Origin: Molossus alvarezi | Taxonomy: Eukaryota > Chordata > Mammalia > Chiroptera > Molossidae | Assembly (NCBI GenBank): GCA_037176705.1 | Contig: CM073885.1 | Coordinates: 168,072,290 to 168,136,289 of the forward strand | DNA: 64,000 nucleotides | Direction of reading: 5' to 3' | In this document: piece by piece, positions 1 through 11,290 of the stretch | How the letters are laid out: each line of letters starts with the position of its first letter | Position numbering within the stretch: position 1 is the stretch's first letter | Program-made: the position numbers and the translations under genes | The notes under the pieces: generated by a model | Told to the model about the DNA's origin: nothing | What the model saw: only the letters and a program-made list of their open reading frames with translations | The model's database searches: none

Positions 1-434
1 CTACAGTATGGTGGGGGAGACCAACATTTAAACAAATGTGCCAAATGATGTAATATAGGCCTCGGGACAGGAATACTTACCCTGTATAATGAAGTCACAG
101 AGAAGGGAGAAGTCCATTCATTAGGGAAGGGGTCAGGAGAGTTCCCACAGAGCAAGTGATCGTTGAACTTGTCCTTAGGTGAGTGGGATTCCATCGGGGA
201 CAGCAGACACGTTAGGACAGGTGGCTGTGAGCAAACAGACTGGCTGTAAGGGAGGGAGCCACCAGAGGATGGCTGAAGATTAGGCTGAGGCCAGAGGGTT
301 CAAACCCTGCGGACATTCGTAGGATTTCAGTCTATTTTCAAAGCAGTAGATGCAATTGGAAAGTTTCTAAGAAGAGGGGCCATGTAACCCAGACTATTCC
401 AGGAAGATCACCCAGGTGATGTCAGAGGAAAGGC
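1..434 (-). mobile_element. Probable old L2 LINE fragment, antisense
   Basis: From about 280 to 430 the text follows the complement of the mammalian L2 body: a GGATTTCAGTCTATTTT segment, then AGCAGTAGATGCAATTGG, then GATCACCCAGGTG. These have the order and spacing of the antisense L2 track seen again near 10.8 kb and 40.3 kb. The first 280 bases are weaker and may be the same element or unassigned DNA. Divergence is high, as expected for L2. No open frame of note. Confidence 0.45.
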
Positions 435-1265
435 AGTGTGAGATCCCCGCGGTCTCTCCCCTTGAAGCTTCAACAATTTGAACAGCTATAGCTCAGCAAA
501 GGATTCCCTGCTCAACTCACAAACAAGCCTGAGAGATCCACCCACTGAAACATCTAAGGTTGGGCAAATAGGAGCAAAAGGAGGAGGCAAGAAGAGAGAA
601 GGGCTAAGATGAGACATGGATGCAATCCTGCAGCTGGGAACTCATGGAGGGACCCAGACCAGAGAGGGAAGGGGTCTGGTTGTGGCTGCTGCTCCCTTCA
701 GCTGAGAGGAGCAAAGAGATTCAGCATGTATACCTGCAGGAGTGAGTAGTATGAGCTGCAGCTGAGCCAAGGAACCAGGGAAGGGCACAGCGTGGGTGTG
801 GCCATGGTTGTCAGGTGATAACATTCCAGGCAGAAAAAGAAAGCCCTGTATCCGCCCAGAGCTTGCCTCACTGCTCCTCTGGTGTCAGGTTACAGACACC
901 TTATTTGCAAATTCGAGAACTGGTACTATAGAATTTCTCTTTCCTGAGCAAAGGGTGCACTCTGTGACCAGTCCCAGGGTCAGAGTGCGGGAGAGGCAAT
1001 GCAGAGATCAGAGATCACCATTTCTGGGAGGGCAAAACAACAAGGAAGTCAGCTGGTCCCCCAGTCTATTCCACCATCACACTTTGCAGCTGCACTGGTG
1101 GCAGGGTCAGGCTGTAAGGAGAGCACCGGGATTTCACAGAGCTAAAACGATGTGTGATTCAGTGCCACTTACTGGAAAATGAGAGACTGCTTTTCATTGA
1201 TCTACTAGAGAAATGTAACTCATACATAGATGAGTTCCATCAGATACCATAAATAACCAAGGTAG
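435..1265 (+). mobile_element. L1 5' untranslated region (old, degraded)
   Basis: G- and purine-rich sequence directly upstream of L1 ORF1 sequence and in the same orientation, so read as the 5'UTR/promoter part of the L1 that continues to 5985. A related style of leader precedes ORF1 of the half-L1 at 52 kb. Frames of 60 aa (minus) and 128 aa (plus) here show no domain and are taken as chance. The exact 5' end is not visible. Confidence 0.55.
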
Positions 1266-1269
1266 TGAG

Positions 1270-1629
1270 GCAGCTCATAAAGAAAATAAAAAATTTCCAG
1301 AAACCAGACTCAAAGAAATGAAAATATGTGATATAAGTAACAGAGAATTCAAGATTGCAGCTCTGAAAATACTCAATACGATGCAAGAAAACACAGACAG
1401 GCAATTTAATGCACCCAGAAAACAAATCAATGAACAAAATGAGCACTTTACCAAAGAGATTGAAACTTTAGAAAAGAACCAAACAGAAATTCTGGTGATG
1501 AAGAACTCAATAACAGAAATCAAGAATAAACTAGCAAGCACAGAAAATAGAGCAGACCAGATGGAGAAAAGGATTAGTGATATCGAAGATAGAAATCTAA
1601 AAATGATGTCAAGCAGACATAACACATCT
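1270..1629 (+). pseudogene. L1 ORF1 remnant (coiled-coil part)
   Basis: The frame from 1318 to 1632 gives 104 aa resembling the coiled-coil section of L1 ORF1p, the RNA-binding chaperone of L1 particles. Residues about 30-95 are rich in E, K, N and heptad-spaced I/L, ending in a motif like RISDIEDRN typical of the coil/RRM boundary. The RRM and C-terminal domains are absent. At about 1615-1635 the sequence jumps straight into the ORF2 endonuclease, so roughly the last half of ORF1, the inter-ORF spacer and the start of ORF2 are deleted. Non-functional. Confident as L1; the exact deletion point is approximate. Confidence 0.85.
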
Positions 1630-2197
1630 TAATATATATGCACCCAATCATGGAGCACCAAAATATATAAAGCAACTACTAACAGAACTAAACAGAGAAA
1701 CAGACAAAAACACAATCATAGTTGGGGACCTTAATACTCCATTGACAGTGCTGGAGAGATTATCCAAACAGAAAGTCAATAAAGAAATATCAGCCTAAAT
1801 GACACATTCAACCAAATGGAGATAATTGATATTTACAGAGCCTTTCATCTCAGAACACCAGATTATACATTCTTCTCCAGCGCACATGGAACATTCTCAA
1901 GGATAGACCATATGTTGGGTCACAAAACTAGCCTCAACAAATTCAAGAAAATTGAAATCATACCAAGCATATTCTCTGACTACAATGCTTTGGAAAAAAA
2001 AAAAAATCAACTGCAGAAAGAAGCAAAAAAACACACAAATATATGGAGATTAAACAACATACTACTAAAAATGACCAGGTCAAAAAGAAAATAAAAAGAG
2101 ATCAAAAGGTATAGAGAGACAATCAAGAATGACAATATGACATATCAGTCTTCTGGGATGCAGAAAAAGTAATAATAAAAGAGAAGTTTTATTATTT
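1630..2197 (+). pseudogene. L1 ORF2 endonuclease-domain remnant
   Basis: Translation in changing frames gives the APE-type endonuclease core of L1 ORF2p: a NIYAPN-like motif near 1635, GDLNTPL (the catalytic GDFNT block) near 1725, then TDYTFFS-like and SRIDH-like motifs near 1850-1910 (the SxIDH catalytic block). The 92-aa frame 1816-2094 covers the second half. Stops and frameshifts break it, and the A-run near 1995 adds one. The piece continues to about 2197, where a short SINE interrupts it. ORF2p normally nicks target DNA and reverse-transcribes L1 and SINE RNA; this copy cannot. Confidence 0.88.
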
Positions 2198-2302
2198 CCC
2201 TTTTTCCCGGTTTGGCTCAGCAGTTGGAGCATTGGCCTGTGGACCAGAGAGTCCCAGGTTCAGTTCCCGCTAGGGGCACGTACCAAAAAAAAGGGGGGGG
2301 GG
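2198..2302 (+). mobile_element. Head-only Ves SINE (tRNA part plus poly-A)
   Basis: Starts with a degraded CCCTGGCCGG and runs through TTTGGCTCAGCAGTTGGAGC (A-box region) and GGTTCAGTTCCCGC (B-box region). It stops right after GCTAGGGGCACGTACC, where a 9-base A-run and then ten G follow. The CT-rich body and GTCCTCGGGTGAGG end of full-length copies are missing. Sits inside L1 ORF2. The target duplication is not clear. Two more copies with the same 3' breakpoint lie at 6426-6521 and 19334-19446. Confidence 0.85.
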
Positions 2303-2437
2303 ACTTATATCATTACAGCCTGTCTCAAGAAACAAGAAAAATTCCAAGTAAACAACTTTACATCTCAAAGAACTAGAAAAAGAAGAACAGAACAACAAAA
2401 GCCAACAGAGGAAAGGAAATAATAAAAATTAGAGCAG
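2303..2437 (+). pseudogene. L1 ORF2 remnant between two insertions
   Basis: Continuation of the ORF2 reading interrupted at 2197: the text from about 2310 matches the L1 stretch that encodes a ...LQPVSRNKK... then LKELEKEEQNN-like segment between endonuclease and reverse transcriptase. It is cut at 2437 by a younger L1 tail and resumes at 2748. Several stops are present. Confidence 0.8.
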
Positions 2438-2747
2438 TTAGTCTGATAAGTGAAATAGGCCAGTCAGAGATCTCATTGTGGAGTCTAACGAACAAAATAA
2501 ACTGACCAACAAAACAGGTCCAGAGGCATGGAGGCATAGAACAGACTGACAGATCTCAGAGGGGAGGGGACGGATGGGAAAAGATAAACCAAAAAACTTA
2601 TATACTTTTATGATAGCCCATGGACATAGACAATGGTGTGGTGAAAGCCTGGGGGTGGGGGATGGGCTGGGTGGAGGAGGGGAATGGGGGACATCTGTAA
2701 TACTGCCAACAATAAAAATACATATTTAATTAAGAATATAAAATATG
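2438..2747 (+). mobile_element. Younger 5'-truncated L1 3' end nested in old L1
   Basis: The stretch TGATAAGTGAAATAGGCCAG... to ...ATCTGTAATACTGCCAACAATAAAAATA is an L1 3' terminus. Flanks AAAATTAGAGCAG (2425-2437) and AAAATTAAAGCACAG (2748-2762) are an imperfect target-site duplication, and the old ORF2 resumes after the second copy. The same 3' end appears at 8143-8208 (+), 12190 onward (-) and 24868-25019 (-). This marks it as a bat L1 subfamily younger than the host L1. Confidence 0.85.
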
Positions 2748-4917
2748 AAAATTAAAGCACAGTTGAATAAAATAGAGTACAAAAAGGCTATATAAAAATT
2801 AATACAACAAAGAGCTGATTCTTTGAAAGGATTAATAAAATTGCCAAACCCTTGGCTAGGCTCATTAGGGAAAACATAAAAAAAGACTCATATAAACAAA
2901 ATCAGAAATGAAAGAGGAAAAGTTATCACAGACATTACAGATATACAAAGGATCATACTAGAATAATATGAACGACTATATGCCACCAAATTTAATAAAC
3001 TAGAAGAAATGGATAAGTTCCTAGAAATATATAACCTTCCTAGACCGAATCATGAAGAATTGAAAAATATAAACAGACTGATAAACATTGACAAAAGTGA
3101 AACAACCACAAAAACCTCTCAAAAAATGAAAGTCCAGGACCAGATGACTTCACTGGTGAATTCTACCAAACATTAAGAGAAGATTTGATACCTATCCTTC
3201 TCAAACTCTTCCAAAAAAAATGAAGAAGAGGCACATTGTATGAGGCCAACATAACCCTGATACTAAAACCTGGCAAGGATAACACAAAAACAGAAAATGA
3301 AGACCAATATTTCCGATGAATACAGATGCAAAAATCCTAAACAAAATACTAGCAGATTGAATACAATAATACATTATGATCAAGTGGAGTTCATTCCAGG
3401 GATCAAGGATGGTTCAACCTATGCAAATGGATCAATGTAATACATCACATTAACAAAGCAAAGAATAAAAAAAATCATATGATCTTATCAATAGATGTAG
3501 AAAAAACATTTGATAAGATATAACATCCATTTATAATTAAAATACTCAATAAAATGGATACAGATAGAAAGCACCTCAACATAATAAAAGCCATATATGA
3601 CAAACATTTAGCCAACAGCATACCCCATGGTGAAAAACTGAAAGTGTTTCCTCTAAAATCAGAAACAAGACAAAGATGCTGACTCTCACCAACATAGTTC
3701 TGGAAATTCTAGCCATAGCAATCAGGTAAGAGAAAGAAATAAAGGGCATCCAAATTAGCAATGAAGAAGTAAAAGTGTAAATTTTTGCAGATGACATGAT
3801 TCTGTATATAGGAAACCTTAAAGACTCCACCAAAAACTTTTAGAAACAGTAAACAAATACAGTAAAGTTGCAGGATACAAAATCAATGTACAAAATCCAC
3901 TTCTTTCCTATATACTAACAATTAAACTTCAGAAATGGAAAAAATATTTTAAAATTCCTTTTGCAATTGCAACCAAATGAATAAAATACCTAGGAATAAA
4001 CTTAATAAATGATATAAAAGACCCATATACTGAAAACTAAGCATTATTAAAAGAGATCGGAAAAGTCACAATGAAATGGAAAGATATTCCATATTCATGG
4101 ATTGGAAGAATCAACAAAGCTAAAATTCCCATACTACCCAGAACAATATACAGCTTTAATACAATCCCCCTCAAAGTCCCAATGCCATTTTTTTTTTGAA
4201 CAAATAGAACAACAATGACAAAAAATACCAGATTTGTATGGAACCACAGAAGACCCCTAAATAGCCAAAGCAATCATGAAAAAAAGAAATGAAGCCAGAG
4301 GTATCACACTACCTGACTCCAAATGATACTACAGTGCTACAACAATCAAAACAGCATGGTGTTGACAAAAAAACTGACACAGACCAATGAAACAAAATTG
4401 AGAGCTAAGAAATCAAACCACATGTATATGGGCAAATAATTTTTGACAAAGGGGCCACAAACCACAATGGAGAAAGAAAGTCTCTTCAATAAATGGCATT
4501 GAGAAAATTGGAAAACCACATGCAAAAGATTGTAACTAGATTTCAGTTTGTCCTCATGTACAAAAATTAATTCAAAATGGATCAAAGACCTAAATATAAG
4601 ATCTGAAACTATAAATTACATAGAAGAAAACATAGGTGCTAAATTTATGGACCTTGGTTTTAGAGAACATTTTATGAATTTGACCCCAAAGGCAAGGGAA
4701 GTAAAGGCAAAAAAAAAAAAAAAAATGAATGGCACTATATCAAACTAAAAAGCCTCTGCACAGCAAAAGAAACTGACAAGAAACCAAAGACAACTAACTG
4801 AAGGGGAGACGATATATTTTCAAACAGCAGCTTTGAAAAGGAGTTAATATCGAAAATATAAAAAGAACTCATACAACTCAACACCAAACAAACAATCCAA
4901 TTTAAAATGGGCAAAGG
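2748..4917 (+). pseudogene. L1 ORF2 reverse-transcriptase and C-terminal region, degraded
   Basis: Long run of L1 ORF2 sequence with many stops. Near 3130-3175 it encodes the [17 protein letters not shown] block. Around 3780-3800 TTTGCAGATGACATGATT encodes the FADD catalytic motif of reverse transcriptase, followed by an ILYIGNLKDS-like segment. Near 4075-4140 a [16 protein letters not shown] motif begins the C-terminal part. The 66-aa frame 4548-4748 carries the conserved [19 protein letters not shown] segment. ORF2p would be about 1,275 aa; here no frame exceeds about 100 aa. A SINE interrupts at 4918. Confidence 0.9.
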
Positions 4918-5171
4918 CCCTGATCAGTTTGGCTCAGTGGTTAGAGCGTCGGCCCAAGGACCAGAGAGTCCCGGCTTTGGTTCCCACTAAGGGCACATAC
5001 CTCAGTTGCAGTTTGTCCTCGGCCCTGGCTGGGGTCGTGTGGGTGGCAGCCACTCAATGTGTCTCTCTCACATCGACGTTTCTTTCTCTCTCTTCCTCCC
5101 TCTCTCCCTCTTGCTCTATCTGAATATAAATGCAAAAATGTCCTCGGGTGAGGATAAAAAAAAATTTTTTT
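4918..5171 (+). mobile_element. Full-length Ves SINE inserted in L1
   Basis: Head TTTGGCTCAGTGGTTAGAGC (A box), B-box area near 4980, AAGGGCACATACCTCAG junction, CT-rich block, TCTGAATATAAATGC, and GTCCTCGGGTGAGGATAAAA end. Flanks AAATGGGCAAAGG (4905-4917) and AAATGAGCATAGG (5172-5184) are a 13-bp target duplication with two differences. The L1 reads straight across once the SINE is removed. Confidence 0.95.
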
Positions 5172-5985
5172 AAATGAGCATAGGACCTGAAGACATCTCG
5201 CCAAAGAAGACAAATGGCCATCAGATATATGAAAGATGCTCAACTTCATTAGCTATTACGAAAACGTAAATCAAAACTACAATGAGATACCTCCTATACC
5301 TGTTAGAATGGCTATTATCAATGAGAGAGGTAGTAACAAGTGTTGGAGAGGTTGGAGAGGAAAAGGAACCCTCATTCACTGCTAGTAGGACTGTTAACCA
5401 GTAAGCCACTACGGAAAACAATATGGAGGCTTCTTCTCAAAAAGTTAAGAATAGAATTACCATATGACCTACCAATTCCTCTTCTTTGTATCTACTCAAA
5501 AAACTTGAAAACATGAATTTGCAAAGATATACGCACCCCTATGTTCATCGCAGCATTATTCATGGTGGCCAGGACATGGAGACAACCAAAGTGTTCTTCA
5601 ATAGAGGATCAGATAAGGATGATACTATGGAATACTACTCAGCCATGAGAAAAAATGGAATACTGCCATTTGTGACAACATGGATGAACCTTGAGAATAT
5701 CATGCTACGTATAATAAGGCAGTCAGTGAAAATCAAGAACCACATGATTCCACTCATATGTTGGATACAAAACTGAAACTCACAGACACAGACAAAGGTA
5801 TGGTGTTTACCAGAGGGAAAGTGATTGAGGGGTGGTGCCAAATATATGCTGAAGGAAGATGATCTGACTGCAGGTGGACACACAATGAGAAATACAGATC
5901 GTGTTTCATAGACATGTACACTTGAAACGTATATGACCCTATTAACCAATGTCACTCCAATACGTTTAATGAAAAAATAAAAAGC
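5172..5985 (+). mobile_element. 3' end of the old L1 (ORF2 C-terminus and 3'UTR)
   Basis: Resumes the L1 interrupted by the SINE. The ORF2 C-terminal codons are recognisable: GDDTMEYYSAMRKN-like residues in the frame 5486-5776 correspond to the conserved MEYYSAIKKN motif near the ORF2 terminus. The 3'UTR follows with ACTTGAAACGTATATGACCC, TATTAACCAATGTCACTCCA and an AATAAAAAGC signal near 5975. Together with 435-4917 this was one L1 of about 5 kb after subtracting insertions. Confidence 0.88.
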
Positions 5986-6425
5986 AACATTACCTAGTAG
6001 CAAAGTAACGGGGGAATTGCAGGGAGAAAGCGGGGTGGCCATCCCGTAGACAACTGCTCAAATCTGGTTATTGCTCCAAAAATACTGTTTCCCTTATTCC
6101 CTTCCACATCTCCAGATCTCAGGCCTCTACTAATAAAACTCAAGCCCATCAGCACGTGTGAAACACCCACTTGCTTTCAGCAAATTATATATTCTTTTCC
6201 CCCCAAAGTAACAGCTTAGCACAATTTGACAGACTTTTATGTGAAATCAACTAGACCTACCAAGGTGTACCCGACTATACAAGAATTCCCTTTTTCATCA
6301 TCTAATACTCCCAGGACAACCCAGACAGTCAAGACTGCCTGAAGTAGAGGTTAACTTTCCTCCTCGACGAGGAGAAAACAAGATAATGACACATATCAGT
6401 TTCCTTTTGGTCATTATAAACTTCT
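5986..6425. other. Unassigned DNA
   Basis: No frame, repeat family or RNA structure recognised. Ends at the target duplication of the next SINE. Confidence 0.5.
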
Positions 6426-6521
6426 TTTTTTTTTTTGTACGTGCCCCTAGCAGAAACTGAACCCAGGACTCTCTGGTCTGCAGGCTGACGCTCTAACCGC
6501 TGAGCCAAACCGGCCAGGGGG
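6426..6521 (-). mobile_element. Head-only Ves SINE, antisense, perfect target duplication
   Basis: Read on the minus strand: CTGGCCGGTTTGGCTCAGCG, GGTTAGAGCGTCAGCC, then GTTTCTGCTAGGGGCACGTAC directly followed by poly-A (the T-run at 6426-6437). Flanked by an identical 17-bp GGTCATTATAAACTTCT at 6409-6425 and 6522-6538, so it is a clean retroposition of a tRNA-head-only RNA, not a later deletion of a full SINE. Confidence 0.93.
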
Positions 6522-6538
6522 GGTCATTATAAACTTCT

Positions 6539-8142
6539 TAATTAAATTATTTGAGGTTTGAGTTTAAGGTACTATCCCTGAAGTTACTGATACAATGATT
6601 TCTTGTTTGTTAGTTTGTATGAGGTTAATACTTACCCTGCTGAGCTGTCCTCAGAATTAATGAATCAATAAGTGCTCTGTGGTTATCACAAAGCTCAGCA
6701 AATCGGAGTTAAAGAAAGGGATTGGAAAGATCAAATGTTTCCAGTTTCAGAGGGTGAACAGAGACAGATGAAGCCTGCACCAGACCTATCATCAAATGTT
6801 ATTAAAGGGCAGAACCAGATCTCAGACCCAGTGTGGAGACAAGCTTGACAAAAACGGAAGGCAAAGCCTCGGAGACGTGAAACAGTCCACAATGAGAAGA
6901 TTTCAATGTAAACTGCCTCTGGATAATTTGAGAATATATTGAATTTTTTCAGAGCGCTCCAAGGAGCCAGCTAACCATGATTTTGACAACAGGGAAGCTA
7001 TTAGATGTCAGTTATGAGACCAGTTGGTTCTCATAAACCTGACTGCTTTTAAAGATCATGGCTGTGCAGTTCAAGTGCATTCTCATTATGAGTGCGTGTG
7101 CTGGAGATGTAAGGAGTTTGTAGAGGAACAAATCCAACATTTGCCTCATGTATGCCTCCCATTTACATGTAGCCAGATTTCATACCTGCACCCCACTATC
7201 CTGCAGTGAAGCGTGAACATGAGCAGGGCAGACGAGTGTGCAGAAGTAGAAAAAAGATAGGATTGCCAACCAAAAACTATTGCCCTAGCTGACGCTCATT
7301 TCCCTGATGCAGGCAGTGGGCATGTTAAGAAATGCAATCTACACGTGTGCTTCTTCAACTCTAGATGTAGGGCAATTACAGTATTTGAACATTTCCAAAT
7401 GTGTCAAAAAGAGAGAAACCAACGAGAGTCCCTTAGAGCCCATAATTCTAGGCCATGTAGGAACCCCAACCTTTACCTAGTAACTGGCTTATTGTTTTCT
7501 GATTCCCATCACTTTGAAGACACACAGAAATGTTCTTGGCCGCCCAGAGTAAATACACTTTATAAATGCCAGCATCTCTTGATAAATGTTAATTGACCCC
7601 TTTTTAATGTGCATTCATTTAACAAACATAAAGCTGCAACCAAATTCACTTGGAACTTTGGAACTTGTGCTAGATAGTCTCCTGACAATTTTTTTCACAG
7701 AACTTTACAAACATTTGGGGTTTGCAGAATAACATAGGGGTTGTTTTCCTCCCCAGATTTCTCTGTACAATTGCAATTTAGATTTCCTTCCGAAAGGATT
7801 TATTGTGGCGTGAGCCTTGATAGGATGTGAAGGAAATTTCTCCAACTGCACTTTGGCTGTTAGCCTGGACAATGAGATGCATAAATTATTCTAAATGCCA
7901 TAGGACCTTGAATTTTATTTCCTTCTAGAATGTTTTAGGTCTGCATCCGAATGCCTTGAAGTGAGACACTGATGAGCAAGAGCACATTGCAAGAAACAGA
8001 ACTAGTGACTTGCCAAAAAAAAAAAAAAAATGAAGCATCCCTTTTTGTAAAACGCTGTCATTTGGAATTCAATGAGATGTCCTTCTTTTGAGGAAATGTA
8101 TGTTATTTGAATAAGATCAGAGATCTCAGCAGGTTAAGCAAT
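6539..8142. other. Unassigned DNA
   Basis: About 1.6 kb with two short frames (7024-7209, 61 aa; 7345-7596, 83 aa) that show no signal peptide, domain or compositional sign of coding. A 16-base A-run lies near 8013-8028. No repeat family recognised. Confidence 0.5.
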
Positions 8143-8208
8143 AGTCAGGAGGGATATCTGTAATACTTTCAACAATAAAGGTAAATTTAAAATAAAAATA
8201 AAAGAAAG
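8143..8208 (+). mobile_element. Very short 5'-truncated L1 tail
   Basis: GAGGGATATCTGTAATACTT then TCAACAATAAAGG and an A-rich tail correspond to the last 40-60 bases of the L1 3' end at 2690-2735. Consistent with an extremely truncated insertion. Confidence 0.6.
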
Positions 8209-9334
8209 GAGCACTGCTGTTAGAAAGAAAAGTAAAAAGGAGAATTTCACTATCACAGGGGACACCCCAGTTGCACAGAAATGCGTGGCGGGGGAAGGGT
8301 GTCATGTGGTCTCTCTGTTGTTTTAAGCTGTGTCTGATATGGAAGTTCCTTCCCTTCACACAGATCGCTGCAGCCAGTTTGATTTACTTGACACAAAATT
8401 CACAACCAAGAGCTGACCCAGCTGGCATTCAGGGCTCAGATAGAGGCAGAGAAACATTTAGTTCCCCCTAAAATAGGACAGAAGGCCCAGAAATGATTGC
8501 TTTTGACCTTTGGATAAATATCCATTTGTTATCGGTGGAAGTGGAGTATCCACCAGGGAAAATGGGGTATCCATTTCCCCACTGGGTGCTGGGGTTGGGT
8601 CCTTATGATAACTCAAGAAAAGTAATTTTCTGCGACTTGCACAGAGGATGAGTGATTTTTATCCCTTGGTTTCTAAAGTACCATTTCCCTTAGTCCAGTC
8701 CTGGAAGAGGTGCAGCTGGGGATTCATCAGAGCTAGAAGCAAAGCCAGTGTCCAAAGTTTCTGTTCCATGGTGGAGCTGAGTCCAATACAGCATTGGGCT
8801 AGTTAGAGACCATCAGTCCATTGTGTGGGTCCACATGGCTGTGGACCATGTGGGCAAAGACAGGAGAGCAGGAGCGTGAGAGTCCTGCGGGTCAGGAGTC
8901 CATCACAAACAATAGAGAGAACTCCTTTGTATAGATTAAAATATCGTAAATCTTCCAGTGCTTGCAGTGGCCACGCCTACTCCGGGCAATGACCTGTTCC
9001 CAGGTGTACTGCCAGGCCAGTACCTTCTCTATGTCACCCAGACTTTATTGGCATGCGTCTAAATTGCTGTTTTCTGGCAAAGCTGCACAAATGGCATGCC
9101 TATAAAACTTGGCCTTTCCTTTGCTCCTTTCCAGCTATTAATAACTGGGTTGTTACAAGGTATCATGACCAGGATCCTCTTATCATCAAGAGCTTCCTCA
9201 GGGGCATCTGCTCCCAAGTTTACATGTCAGTTTCCTGAGATAAGTTTTCTCTCTCTGCCAATAACAAAATATTAGGCCATCTGACACCTACCCAGTAGCG
9301 CTCAAGGGATTGAACTCTGTGACATGTTGCAACT
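8209..9334. other. Unassigned DNA, possibly an old LTR-like piece
   Basis: Nothing firmly recognised. The 8740-9240 portion has the mixed GC content and TATAAAAC element (near 9100) sometimes seen in LTRs, but no TG...CA ends, flanking duplication or primer-binding site could be found. Left unassigned. Confidence 0.4.
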
Positions 9335-9442
9335 GACCTCTCAAAACCTGGGTTTCTTTATCGATAAAATGTGGATTGAAATAGTACTGACTTCTAGAAT
9401 TATTGTGACAAATACATGACCTAAAATATTTAGTGTTGCATC
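9335..9442 (+). mobile_element. MIR fragment
   Basis: CTCAAAACCTGGGTTTCTTT then TCGATAAAATGTGGATTGAAATAGTA and TAGAATTATTGTGA follow the MIR core order (CCTCAGTTTCCTCATCTGTAAAATG, then AATAGTACCTA). Confidence 0.65.
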
Positions 9443-9782
9443 AGGCCATACTACTCAATAAAAGTTGGTTATGCCATCATTAGTGTTCATGAAAGATGCA
9501 TTGATTTTTGTAGCAAAAGAAAATGCTGTCTTGGTCCTTAAGAAGATAAATTTAAGGCAAAAACGCAGAGAGGTGCAATGAACTGAAAGAACAGCCTGGG
9601 AAACAAGCAGTTCACACCAGAATTGCAGGCAGGAAACTCCCTTCCTTCGAGTCATCTGTCTTCCTCATGCTCCCCGCAAGTCTCCTTTCTCTCCACGGTC
9701 TCAGTCAGTCTTTATCAGTTCTGAGAGATTTATCAGAGTGAAAAGGAGGTTTAAACCTTAGTAAAATAAAATAAAAAATTAG

Positions 9783-10022
9783 CTGTGGCCAGGTGGCTCC
9801 ATTGGTTGGACCATTATCCTATATACCAAAAGGTAGTAGGTTCAATTCCCCATGAGGGCACATACCTGGGTTGTGGGTTTGATCACTGGTCTGGGCACAT
9901 ACGTATGAGAGACAGCCGGTAGATGTTTCTTTCTCACATTGATGTTTCTCTCTCTCCCTCCCTTCCTCTCTCTCTAAAATCAATGGAAACATATCCTCAG
10001 GTGAGGATTAAATAAATAAATA
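9783..10022 (+). mobile_element. Ves SINE, divergent older subfamily
   Basis: TGGCCAGGTGGCTCCATTGG head, GGTTCAATTCCCCATGAGGG B-box region, ACATACCTGGGTTGTGGGTT, then CATTGATGTTTCTCTC and a CCTCAGGTGAGGATTAAATAAATAAAT end. More diverged than the type at 4918, so older. The A-rich surroundings hide the target duplication. Confidence 0.88.
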
Positions 10023-10106
10023 ATTCATTCAATGCCAAAACACGACAAGAAATATCTGTATTAAGACTCTTTGGTTATAGAATTTAAAGAGGTGCCTACA
10101 CACACA

Positions 10107-10426
10107 CAGTTGACCCTCAACAATGAGGGTCAGTCAAAAATTTGCATATAACTTTTGACTCCCCCAAATCATGACTACTAATGGCCCACTGTTGACCAGA
10201 AACCTTATCAATATAACATAACAGTTGATTAACACGTATTTTTCACGTTATATGTAGTATATAGTTTCCTCATACAATGAAAGAAGCTAGAGAAAAGAAG
10301 ACATTGTTAAGAAAAACATGAGAAAGAGAAAATACACTTATAATACTGTTTGCATTTATTGGGGGAAAAAATTGTGTATAAGTGGACCCATGCAGTTCAA
10401 ACCCATTTTATTCGAAGGGTTTACTG
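10107..10426. mobile_element. MER2/Tigger2-type DNA transposon, non-autonomous
   Basis: Begins CAGTTGACCCTCAACAATGA and ends with the inverted partner CGAAGGGTTTACTG followed by TA. Inside are GCATATAACTTTTGACTCCC, ACTACTAATGGCCCACTGTT and a GTATAAGTGGACCCATGCAG block. All match the Tigger2-derived MER2 layout (pogo branch of Tc1/mariner, TA target). About 320 bp with no transposase frame: a fossil needing a partner's transposase. Confidence 0.85.
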
Positions 10427-10834
10427 TACTTTATTCATTTATTTATGATTTTACAGAAAAATCAAGTAAGCCTTCTGAATGTTATTTAAAAACTATTTTA
10501 ACTTGTCTGTACCTAATTTCTCTGTTTGAGGGTGAGGTTTGTTAGGTTTCCATGGAGGCCCCTGTGGATTGGCTAATTTGAATAATTTTTCAGGCTCCAG
10601 GGCATTGAAGCTGTTCCCACTTCTCTGGAACCCAGTTGAGGGGAATTGGAGTGCCCGTCTAGTGGTCCCGTGTGTGAGTGCCCAATGAGGGAAGTAGTTG
10701 GAGTGTGGACTTAATCCTTAATTGTCTGCTTGAAAAGGGAAATAGACCAGGCTCTAGCCAGGGCCTCAAAACTGAGTCAAGAGAGCTTCAAAAAGAAAAC
10801 CACATTACAATGAAACAGTGAGATATTGAGAATT
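10427..10834. other. Unassigned DNA
   Basis: No repeat, frame or RNA signal recognised between the Tigger2 relic and the antisense L2 piece. Confidence 0.45.
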
Positions 10835-11290
10835 GGTGAGATTATGGCTATATTCGAAGGCGGAACCAATAGGGCTTGCTAATGGGTTAGACATGGGATG
10901 TGACAGAAAGAGGGCTGAAGTCCAGGGTTTGGGGCCTGAGTCTGGAAGAATGGAGTTGCCATTAATAAAGAGATGAGCAAGTCTGAAAAAAGAACAGGCT
11001 TGTAAGAGAACATTAGAAGCTCAGTGCAGAATGTCTTGTGTTTGAAATGTCATTTTATTTTGTTTTTACAAGACATCTAAGTGAAGATGCTGAACAGAAA
11101 ATGGATTTATGGGTCTGAAGTTCATGAGAGATGTCTGGATTAGAGATATAAATTTGGGAGTGTCTGAGGTAAATATGATATTTAAGGCCATGAGACCAAT
11201 GAGATCATCCAAGAAGTAAATGTAGAAAAAAAAAATGTGGCCTAATGACCGACTCTTGGGACTTTCCCACGTGAAGAATTTGGGTTCCTG
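10835..11290 (-). mobile_element. L2 LINE, antisense fragment
   Basis: GGAACCAATAGGGCTTGCTAATGG, ATGGAGTTGCCATT, GACATCTAAGTGAAGATGCT and GATATAAATTTGGGAGT keep the order of the complement of the L2 ORF region. The antisense copy at 40.3-41.26 kb shows the same blocks (AGATGTCCAGGCAGAG..., GAGACAAAAATTTGGAAT), which supports one family. Confidence 0.72.

Noticed and set aside
1318..1632. 104-aa frame as a cellular coiled-coil gene
   Set aside because: It is the coiled-coil piece of L1 ORF1, continuous with L1 sequence on both sides.
4918..5000. tRNA gene in the SINE heads (also all other Ves copies)
   Set aside because: The A- and B-box-like motifs belong to tRNA-derived SINEs with poly-A tails and target duplications. 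Cloverleaf pairing is not kept.
8740..9240. Solitary LTR
   Set aside because: A TATA-like motif alone; no TG...CA ends, polyadenylation order or flanking duplication could be shown.
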